From contig NZ_AEDD01000002.1 in the NCBI RefSeq assembly GCF_000179615.1, positions 186,001-250,000 on the forward strand: a stretch of DNA of 64,000 nucleotides. The letters are read 5' to 3'. The notes beneath the pieces are model-generated. The model had not been told where the DNA came from and searched no databases. It saw only the letters and a list, made by a program, of their open reading frames with translations. This document shows, one piece after another, positions 9,101 to 17,459 of this stretch (the first letter of the stretch is position 1; the number at the start of each line of letters is the position of its first letter). Origin of the DNA: Paenibacillus curdlanolyticus YK9 (GTDB lineage Bacteria; Bacillota; Bacilli; Paenibacillales; Paenibacillaceae). Made by a program: the position numbers and the translations under genes.

Positions 9101-9427
9101 GGACAGGAGAGCAAAGAGCGTTCCTGGTTCCCGCTTGTCGATCCAGGCGCGAAGACGAATTACTTGGACCTTGCAATGGAAGCGAAGGGCTATATTTATG
9201 TTCTGTCTTATACAGGCGAAGGCGCTGACCCGAATGATTATCGGTTGGACATCTATAAGCCGGACGGATCTTTCCTCGTTCGTACCAAAGGCGTCGCGGC
9301 GTCCAAAATTACCGTCGATCTCATCCGCAACGTGTTTGCGCTCAATTACGAAACGATTTATGCGCCGAGTGGACGTCCGGAACCGTCGATCAGCTTATGG
9401 ATTCCGCCGGCGCCGAAACCGTCGTAG
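6161..9427 (+). CDS. Large NHL-propeller protein with hydrophobic central domain (module copy 1)
   Basis: A protein of about 1088 residues. From ATG 6161 I see: an N-terminal beta-rich region starting AFHFDLQHIDLEE; a strongly hydrophobic central part (about residues 452-485 and 500-517, then an Ile/Leu-rich helix region to about 590); a beta-sandwich-like stretch containing NGWLAGQGESG; and a C-terminal part with NHL-type repeats (GRIMILESINNRVQAFDIHGNP, GYIYVLSYTGEG) ending in GRPEPSISLWIP. No signal peptide. It is a clear paralogue of 52993-56070. Upstream frame extension to 6005 would translate the mqo terminator and is rejected; alternative starts are 6122 and 6137. Operonic with the pentapeptide gene 12 bp downstream. 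Function unknown; the hydrophobic centre suggests a membrane-inserting domain. Confidence 0.75.
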   Translation: MQQSNNATALLKHAFHFDLQHIDLEEAYTLQIGLREYPLKRHDSDSIRQTRSNQPFYRFVPDDHLTHYTDELELSADLVALMSITKKVVVDGQELDLPVAMSVHIPETSFRMMQHSASNQGSNGMLHPKLVQYGLDSMQLSAVNEPIHPAQLLVQAFSFKEARETAIALLYQHPGLLHLDGNSEYPAWVHEHLLNQNPYLQDLALTIYKLKEDWSEWKKVVDENGEPYKDPDDESKFLYTRTLHPAVKAALNGPLSWALKKAQDAKQLEGQMWEAHYGVTSDSYNAEAEHISQSKPAPLQAGEQKDASVRWGVKGPKTSWGISVGDPVFDEEKKVLNVTGYNRLARHLSAYVEFLNPNGERIELSDEQWNQVLHSTLRSILPAEFFDQFEPRKETRFVGTVGPVTTVCGLPIGMLMPDPTHFQLPVLDTHISTVRILWGGLGFNIGDVMNDPEIRIALVGALLTIIIDVIVPISIFIIGSSAVTNKIVKEIMKDEKTVADIIKIGILIATGKILYDIAHDRNVINAVAPWIGFVLPKLLITKLGPYLLEKLGESALGKLLGRILPGADLAMNVFNGLTTAAQLLETTIACLSTQSIYKTDFTRTIDLKINLTPDPSTHKFPDLATSYRIAVMYDTNVTTPAVEQKYDLTGPTRSDPFTVTFKDVPAAGKLKIYVFFYAKNGWLAGQGESGGWMEAKGTDGPLLTTNIQIRTHAVPLTVDSIYEHKQKIAYREGIPVWEATAQAPKQTIKNASADPEHAIDVQNGHITTTQKPAMVGYSWKATGLHLPADRPDAPVSDQAMYTVQNLSTLQEPSRSHWHPEVGFSQPSGIVYDVASPEDKSGRNFYIDSSNGTYDGYNNPQGGFHLRKLELKHDEKPKTDGKQSWGRFISPLDRFVVHPQGYVIGINYTINKLEILQLPGAPSDDEHATFAVPASGEGFREGLINGPRGIGTSLDGRIMILESINNRVQAFDIHGNPVKSFGQESKERSWFPLVDPGAKTNYLDLAMEAKGYIYVLSYTGEGADPNDYRLDIYKPDGSFLVRTKGVAASKITVDLIRNVFALNYETIYAPSGRPEPSISLWIPPAPKPS

Positions 9428-9439
9428 GGAGGACTGGAA

Positions 9440-11431
9440 TTGCAAGAGCACTTGGATGTAGGCATGAACGAGATGCCGTTGTATTTCGTATCCCGGGGTT
9501 ATTTTCGACTGGCGACAGCAGTGGGGGTCGACCTATTTACGAGGCAGATCGAATGGGGCCTCAAATATTTAACGCTCGTCAACGACGAGGAAGTTCTGTT
9601 TGCCGATCAGCCGAATGCAGGAAGTATTGTAACGCTATTCGGAACGGGCGGGACCTATTATCTTCAAGCATCCAACGGCAGGTGGATTGGGTTCCGCGAC
9701 TGGAAAGATAATATCAAGCAGGGTTTTACGACTTATTTAAGAGGAGAGGCTACGCCAGTATCGCTGCAATATGATTCCCATAACGAGCCGGAGAAAGGCT
9801 TCGTCTTTCAAGCGGATATCAACGGCGAGAAACAGAACGTGTTCGGATTAGCGTTTGTCTCCGTGCCGAATGGCTTCTCCGTCTCGAAGGAGCTGTTTCC
9901 ACGCTCCTACCCGCAATATACGCTGCCGCCGCTCATTCCGGGGCGCAGCTTCAAGGGATGCAATTACGACTCGCTGCCTTTTTCCGGTCGCCAATTGTTC
10001 GAGCTTAATCTGGATGAAACAAGCTTTAATCATGCCGAGATGAATCATTCTTTTATGATGAAGTGTACGCTGCGAAAAGCGAAGCTTACGAGCATTCAGG
10101 TTCAGGACTCCATGCTGAACGGCAACGATTTTAGCGAATCGGACTGGAGCGATGCCGATTTGAGCCGCAGCTCCTTCGAGCGGGCGAGCTTCAAGCAAGC
10201 AAGCCTGTCCCGTGCCAAGCTTACCAGTACACGATTCAACCATGCGAATATGACGCGTGCGGATTTGAATGGCGCCGAGCTGGATGCAACGGAATTTTAC
10301 GGAACGGATTTGACAGAGGCGAATTTACGCAATGTAAACTGGAGCCGGGCAAAATTTGATACAAGCACGTGTATGAAAGGCGTCGATTATAGTCATTCGG
10401 ATTTGACGAATTCGAGCTTTGCTAACTTAGATCTGACCAAAGCCGTATTCCGTGGCGCACGGCTGGACGGCTGCGATTTTCGAGGCGCGAATCTCGATGG
10501 CGCGGATTTCTCTGAAACTGATCTGACGCATGTGCTATTCGATGAATACCCGAAGTTTTCGTGCGCTGCCGGCAATTTGACCAAATTTTGCAAAGCCGTC
10601 GTTCCGTTTTCTGTCATTAAACGAAGATGGAGCTTCTTGGATCTAAGCAACGCGCGCCTTACGGATCTACCAGACGTTTTATCCGATGTTGACAATCGGC
10701 TGGAGGCTCGACACGCCGTGTTGTCGGGTCTCGAGCTGCAGAAGCAAACGATGCAATTCGCCAATTTCCAGGATTCCGATCTGAGGGGCGTTAATTTCAG
10801 CAAGTCCAATCTCGATTTTTCGCAGTTTACCGGCGCTCTTGCGGGCGGGATTGGCGATATGCCGGCACCTGTATTTTTTGCAGCAAGCTTGATGAATGCT
10901 GACTTTAGCCGCGCAAATTTAACAGGGGCGGATTTTTCCCACTGCTATTTCTACGGGCAAGAGGCGAGCGTTGCGAATGCAGAGATGCCGCTTGTCAAAT
11001 TCAATGGCGCTTATCTGGCGGGCATGAATTTCAAGAACGTATCCAATTTGCGAGGCGCGAACTTCTCTGATGCTTGCTTGGTCAACTGCGTCATCCGGGG
11101 GTCCAATCTATCTCCCTATTATGGGGCCAATGCCTCACTCGCTAGAGCTTGTCTTCAAGGCGTCGACTTCGAGGATAGCGTGCTCTATGCAGCCAATATG
11201 AATGATGCGGCAATTTCCGAAGCAGATGGCATTCTGGAAGTCACGATAGTGATCGAAGGCGAACCGATCACGATGCCTGTCCCTTACGCGGCAACCCGCA
11301 TTCCGTCCAAGGCGACGGATCATGCGACCAAATGCCCGAGCAGCCAATCTGGGCCGTGCATCGGCGAGAAGCTTCATAGCGACAATGCTCCGATGCATAA
11401 GTGGCCGACACAGAATGAGCGCTCTGAATAA
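9440..11431 (+). CDS. Pentapeptide-repeat protein with N-terminal beta-trefoil-like domain (module copy 1)
   Basis: A 663-residue protein from a TTG start (9440) with GGGAGGA just upstream. The first ~150 residues look like a beta-trefoil or lectin-like domain (FGTGGTYYLQASNGRWIGFRDW). From about residue 183 onward come many A(D/N)LxX pentapeptides (ADLSRSSFERASF, ADLNGAELDATEF, ANLDGADF), forming a right-handed quadrilateral beta-helix. A conserved interruption reads VPFSVIKRRWSFLDLSNARL, and the C-terminal tail has CPSSQSGPC. The same interruption and a matching tail (CPDGSKGPC) occur in the paralogue at 56067-57947. It follows the NHL protein by 12 bp and is probably its functional partner. 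No signal peptide. Confidence 0.85.
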   Translation: MQEHLDVGMNEMPLYFVSRGYFRLATAVGVDLFTRQIEWGLKYLTLVNDEEVLFADQPNAGSIVTLFGTGGTYYLQASNGRWIGFRDWKDNIKQGFTTYLRGEATPVSLQYDSHNEPEKGFVFQADINGEKQNVFGLAFVSVPNGFSVSKELFPRSYPQYTLPPLIPGRSFKGCNYDSLPFSGRQLFELNLDETSFNHAEMNHSFMMKCTLRKAKLTSIQVQDSMLNGNDFSESDWSDADLSRSSFERASFKQASLSRAKLTSTRFNHANMTRADLNGAELDATEFYGTDLTEANLRNVNWSRAKFDTSTCMKGVDYSHSDLTNSSFANLDLTKAVFRGARLDGCDFRGANLDGADFSETDLTHVLFDEYPKFSCAAGNLTKFCKAVVPFSVIKRRWSFLDLSNARLTDLPDVLSDVDNRLEARHAVLSGLELQKQTMQFANFQDSDLRGVNFSKSNLDFSQFTGALAGGIGDMPAPVFFAASLMNADFSRANLTGADFSHCYFYGQEASVANAEMPLVKFNGAYLAGMNFKNVSNLRGANFSDACLVNCVIRGSNLSPYYGANASLARACLQGVDFEDSVLYAANMNDAAISEADGILEVTIVIEGEPITMPVPYAATRIPSKATDHATKCPSSQSGPCIGEKLHSDNAPMHKWPTQNERSE

Positions 11432-11445
11432 AGGAGGCGAACGGG

Positions 11446-11904
11446 ATGAAAACGATAAAACGTATGCTTGAGCACCAAATATGGGCGAATCGCGAGCTTC
11501 TGAGCGCGATTCAAAGATGTGACGGGCAAGCGCAAGAAGCGCTTAACCTATTCCGCCACTATGTGATTGCGGAGCAAGCATGGATCATGCGGTTGAACGG
11601 GGAGAGCAGCACACACCTTCGACTCTGGACCGATGACGCGGATTTGGCTTCGCTGGAGGAGGCGGTCGCCAGCAACGAACAGCGTTATGGCGATTATATG
11701 GAACGATTGACTGAAGAGAGTTTGGACGACATGATCACCTACGTGAATCAGAGCGGAGTCGCGTTTCAAACGTCAATTCGGGACATTCTGACGCATGTCG
11801 CCCTTCACGGACAATACCATCGTGGACAAATTAATCGGGTGCTGCGGGAATCGTCTGTTCAGCCGGAAGCCGTTGATTTTATTTTATTTTCAAGATTGTC
11901 CTAA
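11446..11904 (+). CDS. DinB/YfiT-family metalloprotein
   Basis: A 152-residue four-helix-bundle protein. The likely metal ligands are in place: H in LEHQIWANRELL near the N-terminus, and the HVALHGQYHRGQI pair in the last helix. Members bind divalent metal and include thiol-S-transferases (for example bacillithiol-dependent ones) and damage-induced proteins; which activity applies here cannot be said. AAGGAGG lies 7 nt before ATG 11446, only 14 bp after the pentapeptide gene, so it is probably co-transcribed with that module. The second module lacks a DinB gene. Confidence 0.88.
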   Translation: MKTIKRMLEHQIWANRELLSAIQRCDGQAQEALNLFRHYVIAEQAWIMRLNGESSTHLRLWTDDADLASLEEAVASNEQRYGDYMERLTEESLDDMITYVNQSGVAFQTSIRDILTHVALHGQYHRGQINRVLRESSVQPEAVDFILFSRLS

Positions 11905-11917
11905 TTAAAACCAAGAT

Positions 11918-11959
11918 AACAAAAATCCCTGCCCTTTACAGAGGTCAGGGATTTTTGTT
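11918..11959. terminator. Bidirectional terminator
   Basis: AACAAAAATCCCTG (11918-11931) pairs perfectly with CAGGGATTTTTGTT (11946-11959). The A/T-rich outer arms serve both the DinB gene (+) and the MFS gene (-). Confidence 0.85.
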
Positions 11960-11964
11960 GTTTC

Positions 11965-13353
11965 TCAGCGCTTTGATTCCGATAGCGCAGTCTCTTGCCG
12001 CCGCCAGCTCATGAATACAAATGCAAGCGCAACAACCAAGAGAATAATGCCTAACAAACGAAATGCTCCCGTGGTGAACCGATCTCCCATTACGATGCTC
12101 AACAGCAGAGAGGAGAGGATGGTCCCCATGTAACGTGAGGTCATAAAGATGCCGGATGCGACGCCGATTATTTCTTTCGGAGAGGCTTGGAACAAGGCGG
12201 CTTGCATCCCGACATTATTTAAGCCGTTGCTGATGCCGAAGGCGGCTAAAGCCAAACAAAGTCGGCTAACAGGCATCTGTTCATGCATCGTCACGATCAA
12301 TACGGACCCTATGGCCATCAAAACGCCGGAGGCAAGCAATGCTGGCCGAGGACCGACGCGATCGATCCAACGTCCTGCCGCTGGAGAAATGGCGAGCGAG
12401 CATATACCTAGACTTAACATAAGAAGGCCAGTATGGAATTCGCTCATATGCCGCATCAATTGCAAGTAAGACGGGAGCCCGAAGAAAATGGAATAAAAGA
12501 GCAGGTTAACAAGGACGAATTGAATGTTGACTTTGATCATCGCCGGGTATTTGGCGAATGTGCGCAACGGAATAAGTGGAGATGCTGCGCGCCATTCATG
12601 CCAGGCAAAAATACCCAATGCAGAGAGCCCAATCAACCCGAAGGCAATATGAGCAATCGTAAGTTCCCCGGACGATTTTGCCGACAATACGCCTGCAAGC
12701 AAGGCAACCAGACCAACTGTGAAAAGCAGAATGCCTGATGCATCAACCAGATTAAGCCATTGGCTAACGGACATTTTGCGTGTGCTGAATGCGGGCGGTG
12801 CATCCTTCGGAATCGTCCGCCATGCCAGTGCAAAGCTCGCTACAGCGAACGGAATGTTGACAAGAAAGATGGCAGGCCAATCCCACCACTGGAGCAATAC
12901 ACCGCCAATAAAAGGCCCAATGGCCGCTGCGCCAGATATGAAGATGGACAAGATGGACAGTGCCGTTGCTTGTTTCTCTGTAATATGAATGCGAATCAGG
13001 GCCATTCCTACCGATACCATCATGCTCGTTCCAATGGATTGCACAACGCGAAACAGGATGAGCCAACCAAAGGCTGGGGAAAGCGGAGCTGCTAGCGATG
13101 CCGCGAAGGCTACGGCAAGGCCGACCAGAAACAGCTTTCTGCGGCCGAATAAGTCGCTGGCTCTGCCCATGACAGGCTGGGCTATGCTGCTTGCAATGTA
13201 GAAAGAGAAAATGATCCACGAAACCTCTGTGAAATCAAGTTGGTAAGCATGCTGCAGTCGAGTAAGCGCGACCGCAATCATCGAAGAATTTAACGGGTTC
13301 AAGAGCACGCCGAGCCCAATGGATATCAACAATAACCTGCTGCGAACGTTCAT
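11965..13353 (-). CDS. MFS drug-efflux-type transporter (DHA2/EmrB-QacA-like)
   Basis: A 462-residue membrane protein with about 14 hydrophobic helices. The MFS signature is clear: LLNPLNSSMIAVALTRLQ in helix 1 and GRASDLFGRRKLFLVGLA for the loop 2-3 motif A; motif C-like GPFIGGVLLQWWDWPAIFLVNIPFA is typical of DHA2 proton-driven exporters. GGGAGGAT lies just upstream of ATG 13353. It is divergent from the LysR-type gene at 13465 with a 111-bp shared regulatory region, the usual arrangement of a regulator and its target. Substrate unknown. Confidence 0.9.
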   Translation of the reverse strand: MNVRSRLLLISIGLGVLLNPLNSSMIAVALTRLQHAYQLDFTEVSWIIFSFYIASSIAQPVMGRASDLFGRRKLFLVGLAVAFAASLAAPLSPAFGWLILFRVVQSIGTSMMVSVGMALIRIHITEKQATALSILSIFISGAAAIGPFIGGVLLQWWDWPAIFLVNIPFAVASFALAWRTIPKDAPPAFSTRKMSVSQWLNLVDASGILLFTVGLVALLAGVLSAKSSGELTIAHIAFGLIGLSALGIFAWHEWRAASPLIPLRTFAKYPAMIKVNIQFVLVNLLFYSIFFGLPSYLQLMRHMSEFHTGLLMLSLGICSLAISPAAGRWIDRVGPRPALLASGVLMAIGSVLIVTMHEQMPVSRLCLALAAFGISNGLNNVGMQAALFQASPKEIIGVASGIFMTSRYMGTILSSLLLSIVMGDRFTTGAFRLLGIILLVVALAFVFMSWRRQETALSESKR

Positions 13354-13464
13354 TTCTAATCCTCCCTAATCGTCTTGAAGCCATCGTACATGAATTGATT
13401 TATTTATTCCAACGCATTTCATGTTATGATTTCATTACTTTAAAGGAATGAAAGGAGGGGCGAA

Positions 13465-14349
13465 ATGGAGCTTCTTCAGCTGCAATATTTTCTCGCGGTA
13501 GCTCGCTCGGAGCATGTGACGGAGGCTGCACGAAGCTTGCATGTTACGCAATCGTCGTTAAGCAAAACGATTCAACGCTTGGAGGAGGACCTAGGCGTTC
13601 AATTATTTGATCGAGTCGGAAGAAAGCTTCGGCTTAATGCGAATGGGAGTCGGTTTCTTCGCCGTGCCGAACGGGCTTTGTTTGAATTAGATCAAGGGAG
13701 GCAGGAGCTGAATGATTGGCGCGACACGGAGCCAGCCACGCTTGAATTAGCGGTGACAACGGCAAGTACATTGCCAGCTATTTTGCGGGAATTTCGCAAG
13801 CAGAGGCCTGACATTCAGTTTCATGTACAGATGTTATCGACGCAAGAAATGGTCACGGTTTTGCAACGGGGAGAGGTCGATTTTTGCTTGACTTCGCCGC
13901 CGATGGAAGGGGATGAAATCGAATGTCAAATCGTCTATACGGATCATATCCTTATCGCGGTTCCACTGGGGCATCGGCTCGCAAATCGTACCAGCGTTGC
14001 TTTAACTGAGCTTAAGGATGAATGGTTTGTTGGCGTAAAGAAGGGCTTTGGCACGCGTGATCTCGTGGACGATATTTGCCTATCGGCGGGGTTTCTGCCC
14101 AACTATGTTTACGAGGGGGATGAGCCTGCAAGGCTGAGCATGCTTGTAGAAGCGGAAATCGGCATCGCCTTCATCCCAAGCACGGCCAAGTTTGCCCGGG
14201 AACAGATTCGATACCTGCAAGTTGAGAATGATGAGCTGGTGCGGGACATCGCCTTGTTATGGCATAAAGACCGGTATATTTCGCGGGCTGCCCAGCAATT
14301 TCGCGACGTCGTTGTACAATATTTTGAAACATTGCGAGCATTAGAATAG
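13465..14349 (+). CDS. LysR-family transcriptional regulator
   Basis: A 294-residue LTTR. The N-terminal winged helix is canonical: LLQLQYFLAVARSEHVTEAARSLHVTQSSLSKTIQRLEEDLGVQLFDR (residues 3-50), followed by the two-lobed effector domain (LELAVTTASTLPAILREF; RGEVDFCLTSPP; EIGIAFIPST). GAAAGGAGGGG precedes ATG 13465. The intergenic region holds a candidate -10 TATGAT near 13425 and an ATTCC/GGAAT inverted repeat around it. It probably controls the divergent MFS exporter. The inducer is not predictable from sequence. Confidence 0.93.
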   Translation: MELLQLQYFLAVARSEHVTEAARSLHVTQSSLSKTIQRLEEDLGVQLFDRVGRKLRLNANGSRFLRRAERALFELDQGRQELNDWRDTEPATLELAVTTASTLPAILREFRKQRPDIQFHVQMLSTQEMVTVLQRGEVDFCLTSPPMEGDEIECQIVYTDHILIAVPLGHRLANRTSVALTELKDEWFVGVKKGFGTRDLVDDICLSAGFLPNYVYEGDEPARLSMLVEAEIGIAFIPSTAKFAREQIRYLQVENDELVRDIALLWHKDRYISRAAQQFRDVVVQYFETLRALE

Positions 14350-14663
14350 CGCGTTGAAACTCGAAAATTGTCGAATAAAAGGAGAAAATATATAATTTAA
14401 CCGATATTTACAAAAGCGGGACTAGGCGTTACCATGTTAAGTATAACACGACAAATTGAGGGCCATGCCTTTTAAAACACAACGTTGTTTTAAAACAACC
14501 CCGTTCGCTCCTAACCGAGTGGCGGGGTTGTTTGGCGTCCTAAGAACTTATGCGTAGTGCAATAGGCCCTCATTGTCTGCGAAACGGGAGGTGGAAAGGA
14601 TCGCAATCGGAGCGTGACATTAGAATCGAACTTCAAGAATTACGGGAAAGGAGCGTTTGAACG
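14350..14663. other. Gene-free region between LysR gene and biosynthetic operon
   Basis: Holds a TTTTAAAAC/GTTTTAAAA dyad around 14470-14495 and the strong terminator at 14492-14533. The promoter of the next operon must lie in 14535-14640; I do not see a convincing consensus pair there. Confidence 0.4.
14492..14533 (+). terminator. Rho-independent terminator after the LysR gene
   Basis: AACAACCCCG (14494-14503) pairs perfectly with CGGGGTTGTT (14523-14532), with a T-rich end. It isolates the downstream operon. Confidence 0.75.
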
Positions 14664-16064
14664 TTGCCAGACCAATCTGTCATCGTCACGATCGACAATT
14701 TTCATGCCCGCAAATTAAACAACGAAAGAAGGATATTCGTATATTTGCCCCCCAGCTATGGGAGAGATTTATCAAAGCGTTACCCTGTCCTCTACATGCA
14801 CGCCGGCCAGCGCGCGTTCGCGCCTGCTGCGCCTGGGACGGAATCATGGAACATTCATCTCGCGGCGGATCGGTTGATATCGGAAGGCGCGATGGAGGAA
14901 ATCATCATCGTCGCTATCGCTCACGTGCGGCCTGTCGAGAGCAACGAGTATTATCACTTTTCCGCGCCCATGGAGGAAATGAAAGCTGGCATTCGCTGCT
15001 CTGGCCTCGATTATGAGGATTTTCTCGTTCATGATCTAAAGCCGCATATCGACGAGCATTTCCGGACGTTATCGGATCCGGCGAATACGGGACTTATCGG
15101 CTCGTCTGCTGGCGCGTTATCCACGTATCATACAGGATTTCGCCGACCCGATGTATTCGGCAAGCTGATCATGCTCTCGCCGTACTTCGTGAAGGCACAG
15201 CTTGACGAGACATCCGAAACGAAGCTGCGAGAAGAGGAATTGTACCGCTCGTTCGACGGGCTGCCCAAGCCGCCGTTGAAGCTCTGGCTCGATATCGGGG
15301 ATGCCGAAGGGCTTTTCCTGCCGAGGCATATTCGCGATTTTGCCAGCGGGCTGATGGCGCAAGGCTTCAAGTATGGCGAGGAGTTAGCCTATCTGGAGCA
15401 GCCTGATGCGGCGCATCAAGAAGCAGATTGGGGAGAGCGGGTCCATATCCCGCTGCTGTACATGTTCGGTCGGCCGGGAAACGCGATCAGCTTAGAGCTG
15501 CGAGGAAGAGATGTCATTGGCCTCACGGGGATGCAATCACATTTGAACGCCTTGCTTCAGTATGACAGCGGACTGGCCATGACGATCCTGGACGGTGCGT
15601 ATCGAGTCGAAGATCCCGATGTGCTGACGGTGCTGCCCGATGGCATGATTGTGCCGAAGCGAACGGGCTCGACGGTCATCACGTTATACGCAGGCGGCCT
15701 AGAGACGTCCAAGACGATCACTGTTGTTGAAGAAATGTCCCATTTCGTCACGGTTCGGATGGACGCGGAAGTACCAGTTGAACCAGAGATGGCGGATTAC
15801 ATTTTCGGCGGCATGGGAATGAAGCTGGCACTCACGGGCGAAAACCGCTACACGGGTACATTCATTGTACCGCGAGACAGCGGATATCGATTCCGATTTA
15901 CGAGAGGCTTCCGAAAATTCGAATTAGATGCAGTAGGAAACACGCTTCCGAATCGTTCGTTCCGAGCCTGCGAGGACATGACACTTTACTATCAAATCGA
16001 GCGCTGGGATGGCGCTTCCGCCCAAGCGCAGGTTAGGAGGAGCTATGCAGATCCAACTTTTTGA
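14664..16064 (+). CDS. Esterase D/enterochelin-esterase-like hydrolase with C-terminal accessory domains
   Basis: A 466-residue protein from TTG 14664 (AAAGGAG 11 nt upstream). Residues ~18-265 are an esterase-type alpha/beta hydrolase: FVYLPPSYGRDLSKRYPVLYMHAG, then the nucleophile elbow GLIGSSAGALSTYHTGFRRPDVF (Ser near residue 150), an Asp-bearing LKLWLDIGDAEG and a late His in PDAAHQEADWGERV. The rest contains a BIG-like stretch (DILDGAYRVEDPDVL region, SGSTVITLYAGG-type strands) and an all-beta end. No signal peptide seen. It overlaps the next gene by 20 nt and is the first gene of the esterase/carrier/adenylation/PhyH operon, where it may trim or release the product. Siderophore or peptide esters are possible substrates by family precedent only. 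Confidence 0.82.
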   Translation: MPDQSVIVTIDNFHARKLNNERRIFVYLPPSYGRDLSKRYPVLYMHAGQRAFAPAAPGTESWNIHLAADRLISEGAMEEIIIVAIAHVRPVESNEYYHFSAPMEEMKAGIRCSGLDYEDFLVHDLKPHIDEHFRTLSDPANTGLIGSSAGALSTYHTGFRRPDVFGKLIMLSPYFVKAQLDETSETKLREEELYRSFDGLPKPPLKLWLDIGDAEGLFLPRHIRDFASGLMAQGFKYGEELAYLEQPDAAHQEADWGERVHIPLLYMFGRPGNAISLELRGRDVIGLTGMQSHLNALLQYDSGLAMTILDGAYRVEDPDVLTVLPDGMIVPKRTGSTVITLYAGGLETSKTITVVEEMSHFVTVRMDAEVPVEPEMADYIFGGMGMKLALTGENRYTGTFIVPRDSGYRFRFTRGFRKFELDAVGNTLPNRSFRACEDMTLYYQIERWDGASAQAQVRRSYADPTF

Positions 16065-17448
16065 TCCGATCATGGACATTCCATATTACTACCCATGCAA
16101 TCTTCCGCTCGTTCATGAGGTGTTGAAACGGCAGGGCTCGGAGAGCCGGCTTAGTTTGCTAGCCAACTCCCGGTTATACGGCTTGCCTGCATGCTCGAGT
16201 CTGGGACTGGTAAAGCAATACTTTAACAAGCTGGATTACGAGGACGCCGTTTGGCTGGAGAAAGGAAAGCGAGAACTTCCCAGCTATGAAGCAGGCGTGG
16301 CGGAAATCCGCAGCCGCATCAACGACGGGGAGCTGTTCCTCGCAACAGGGACAAGCTACTACCTTCCGTACTGCGAAGATTACCTGAATCCCAATTACAT
16401 CGCGAAGCTTGTCGACCCGGATTCCCGCCGTTATCTCGTTGACCATTGGCTTGCCGTTTATGGCGTTAGCGATGATCAAATGCTCATCTACGATCCAGTA
16501 CCGTCACGCTATGCAGGACCGCTGTCCAGTCAAGCGTTCGGCGACTTCTGGAGAGGGAACAAGAGCATCCCCGAGCTGGCGACGGCCAAACGGAAAGAAG
16601 AGCTCCATATCTACTGCACCGTTGATGTCGAGTCGGAAGCGACGCTTACGCCTACGGCATTTAGGGAGGCAATGCAGCAAACGCTCGCAACGTTGGTATA
16701 CGAGTTTTTGGCAGGTCAGGAGATTCATAGGGACGGGCGTGTCTACTATTTTGGCAACGCCGTTACTCTGCAGCTGCTCAAACGTTTGCATCTCGGTGCA
16801 GTGAACGGGGAAACGGAAATCAGCGCGATTTCGACATTCCTGTTCGATATGCGCTGGAGCCGCTACTTCTTTAGAGATTTGCTGAATGATATGGGTGCCA
16901 TTCTAGGAGCTCCGTACGACGCTTATGCAGCCGAATTTGCGCTTATTGTAGGCGAGTGGGAACAAGCGCATAAAATGATGCAGGGCCGCTGGTCGCAAGA
17001 GGAAGCATCCCAACGCATTCGTTTGGTCAGCAGCTTCGTCGAGCAGCTTGGATTACGGGAGCATCGGCTATACGAGTCGATGTGGGCCGAGCATCGAAAC
17101 ATCGGACTTTTCGGCAAGAAGCGTTCCGAGTCGGAAGGCGCCAAATCCAAACAGCGTGAAATGTTGGCTAAAATCGTTCTGGACAGCTGCATGGACCTGA
17201 ACCAGTTTCATAAAGGGTCGATTCCGGTCGAGCTCGGCTTGCAAGCGCCGCTCTACGGACGGAACGGAAATCTAGATTCGCTTGGGCTTGTTTCGCTGCT
17301 AGCCGCTGTCGAGCAAAGCATCCAGGAGGAGCTGGGCATCGGTATTGCGTTATCGGAAATCGCATCTGCAGGAATGCCTGACAGTCCTTACCGTACGGTC
17401 GGAGGGTTCGTCGATTATCTGATCGATCGAATGCCCGAAGCGGGATAA
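16045..17448 (+). CDS. BtrH-N-like thiol acyltransferase/peptidase fused to an acyl carrier domain
   Basis: A 467-residue protein. The N-terminal ~170 residues resemble the BtrH N-terminal (papain-like) domain: Cys18 in YYYPCNLPLVHEVL, His134 in YLVDHWLAVYGV and a following IYDPVP Asp could form a Cys-His-Asp set. A helical middle follows. The last ~90 residues are an acyl carrier domain with the phosphopantetheine site GNLDSLGLVSLL (Ser about 412) and VGGFVDYLIDRM at the end. GGAGGAG before ATG 16045 fixes the start inside the esterase gene. BtrH transfers an acyl group from a carrier in butirosin biosynthesis; here transferase and carrier appear joined in one chain, between an esterase and an adenylation enzyme. 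The substrate is unknown. Confidence 0.78.
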   Translation: MQIQLFDPIMDIPYYYPCNLPLVHEVLKRQGSESRLSLLANSRLYGLPACSSLGLVKQYFNKLDYEDAVWLEKGKRELPSYEAGVAEIRSRINDGELFLATGTSYYLPYCEDYLNPNYIAKLVDPDSRRYLVDHWLAVYGVSDDQMLIYDPVPSRYAGPLSSQAFGDFWRGNKSIPELATAKRKEELHIYCTVDVESEATLTPTAFREAMQQTLATLVYEFLAGQEIHRDGRVYYFGNAVTLQLLKRLHLGAVNGETEISAISTFLFDMRWSRYFFRDLLNDMGAILGAPYDAYAAEFALIVGEWEQAHKMMQGRWSQEEASQRIRLVSSFVEQLGLREHRLYESMWAEHRNIGLFGKKRSESEGAKSKQREMLAKIVLDSCMDLNQFHKGSIPVELGLQAPLYGRNGNLDSLGLVSLLAAVEQSIQEELGIGIALSEIASAGMPDSPYRTVGGFVDYLIDRMPEAG

Positions 17449-17459
17449 GGAGGCGGAAT

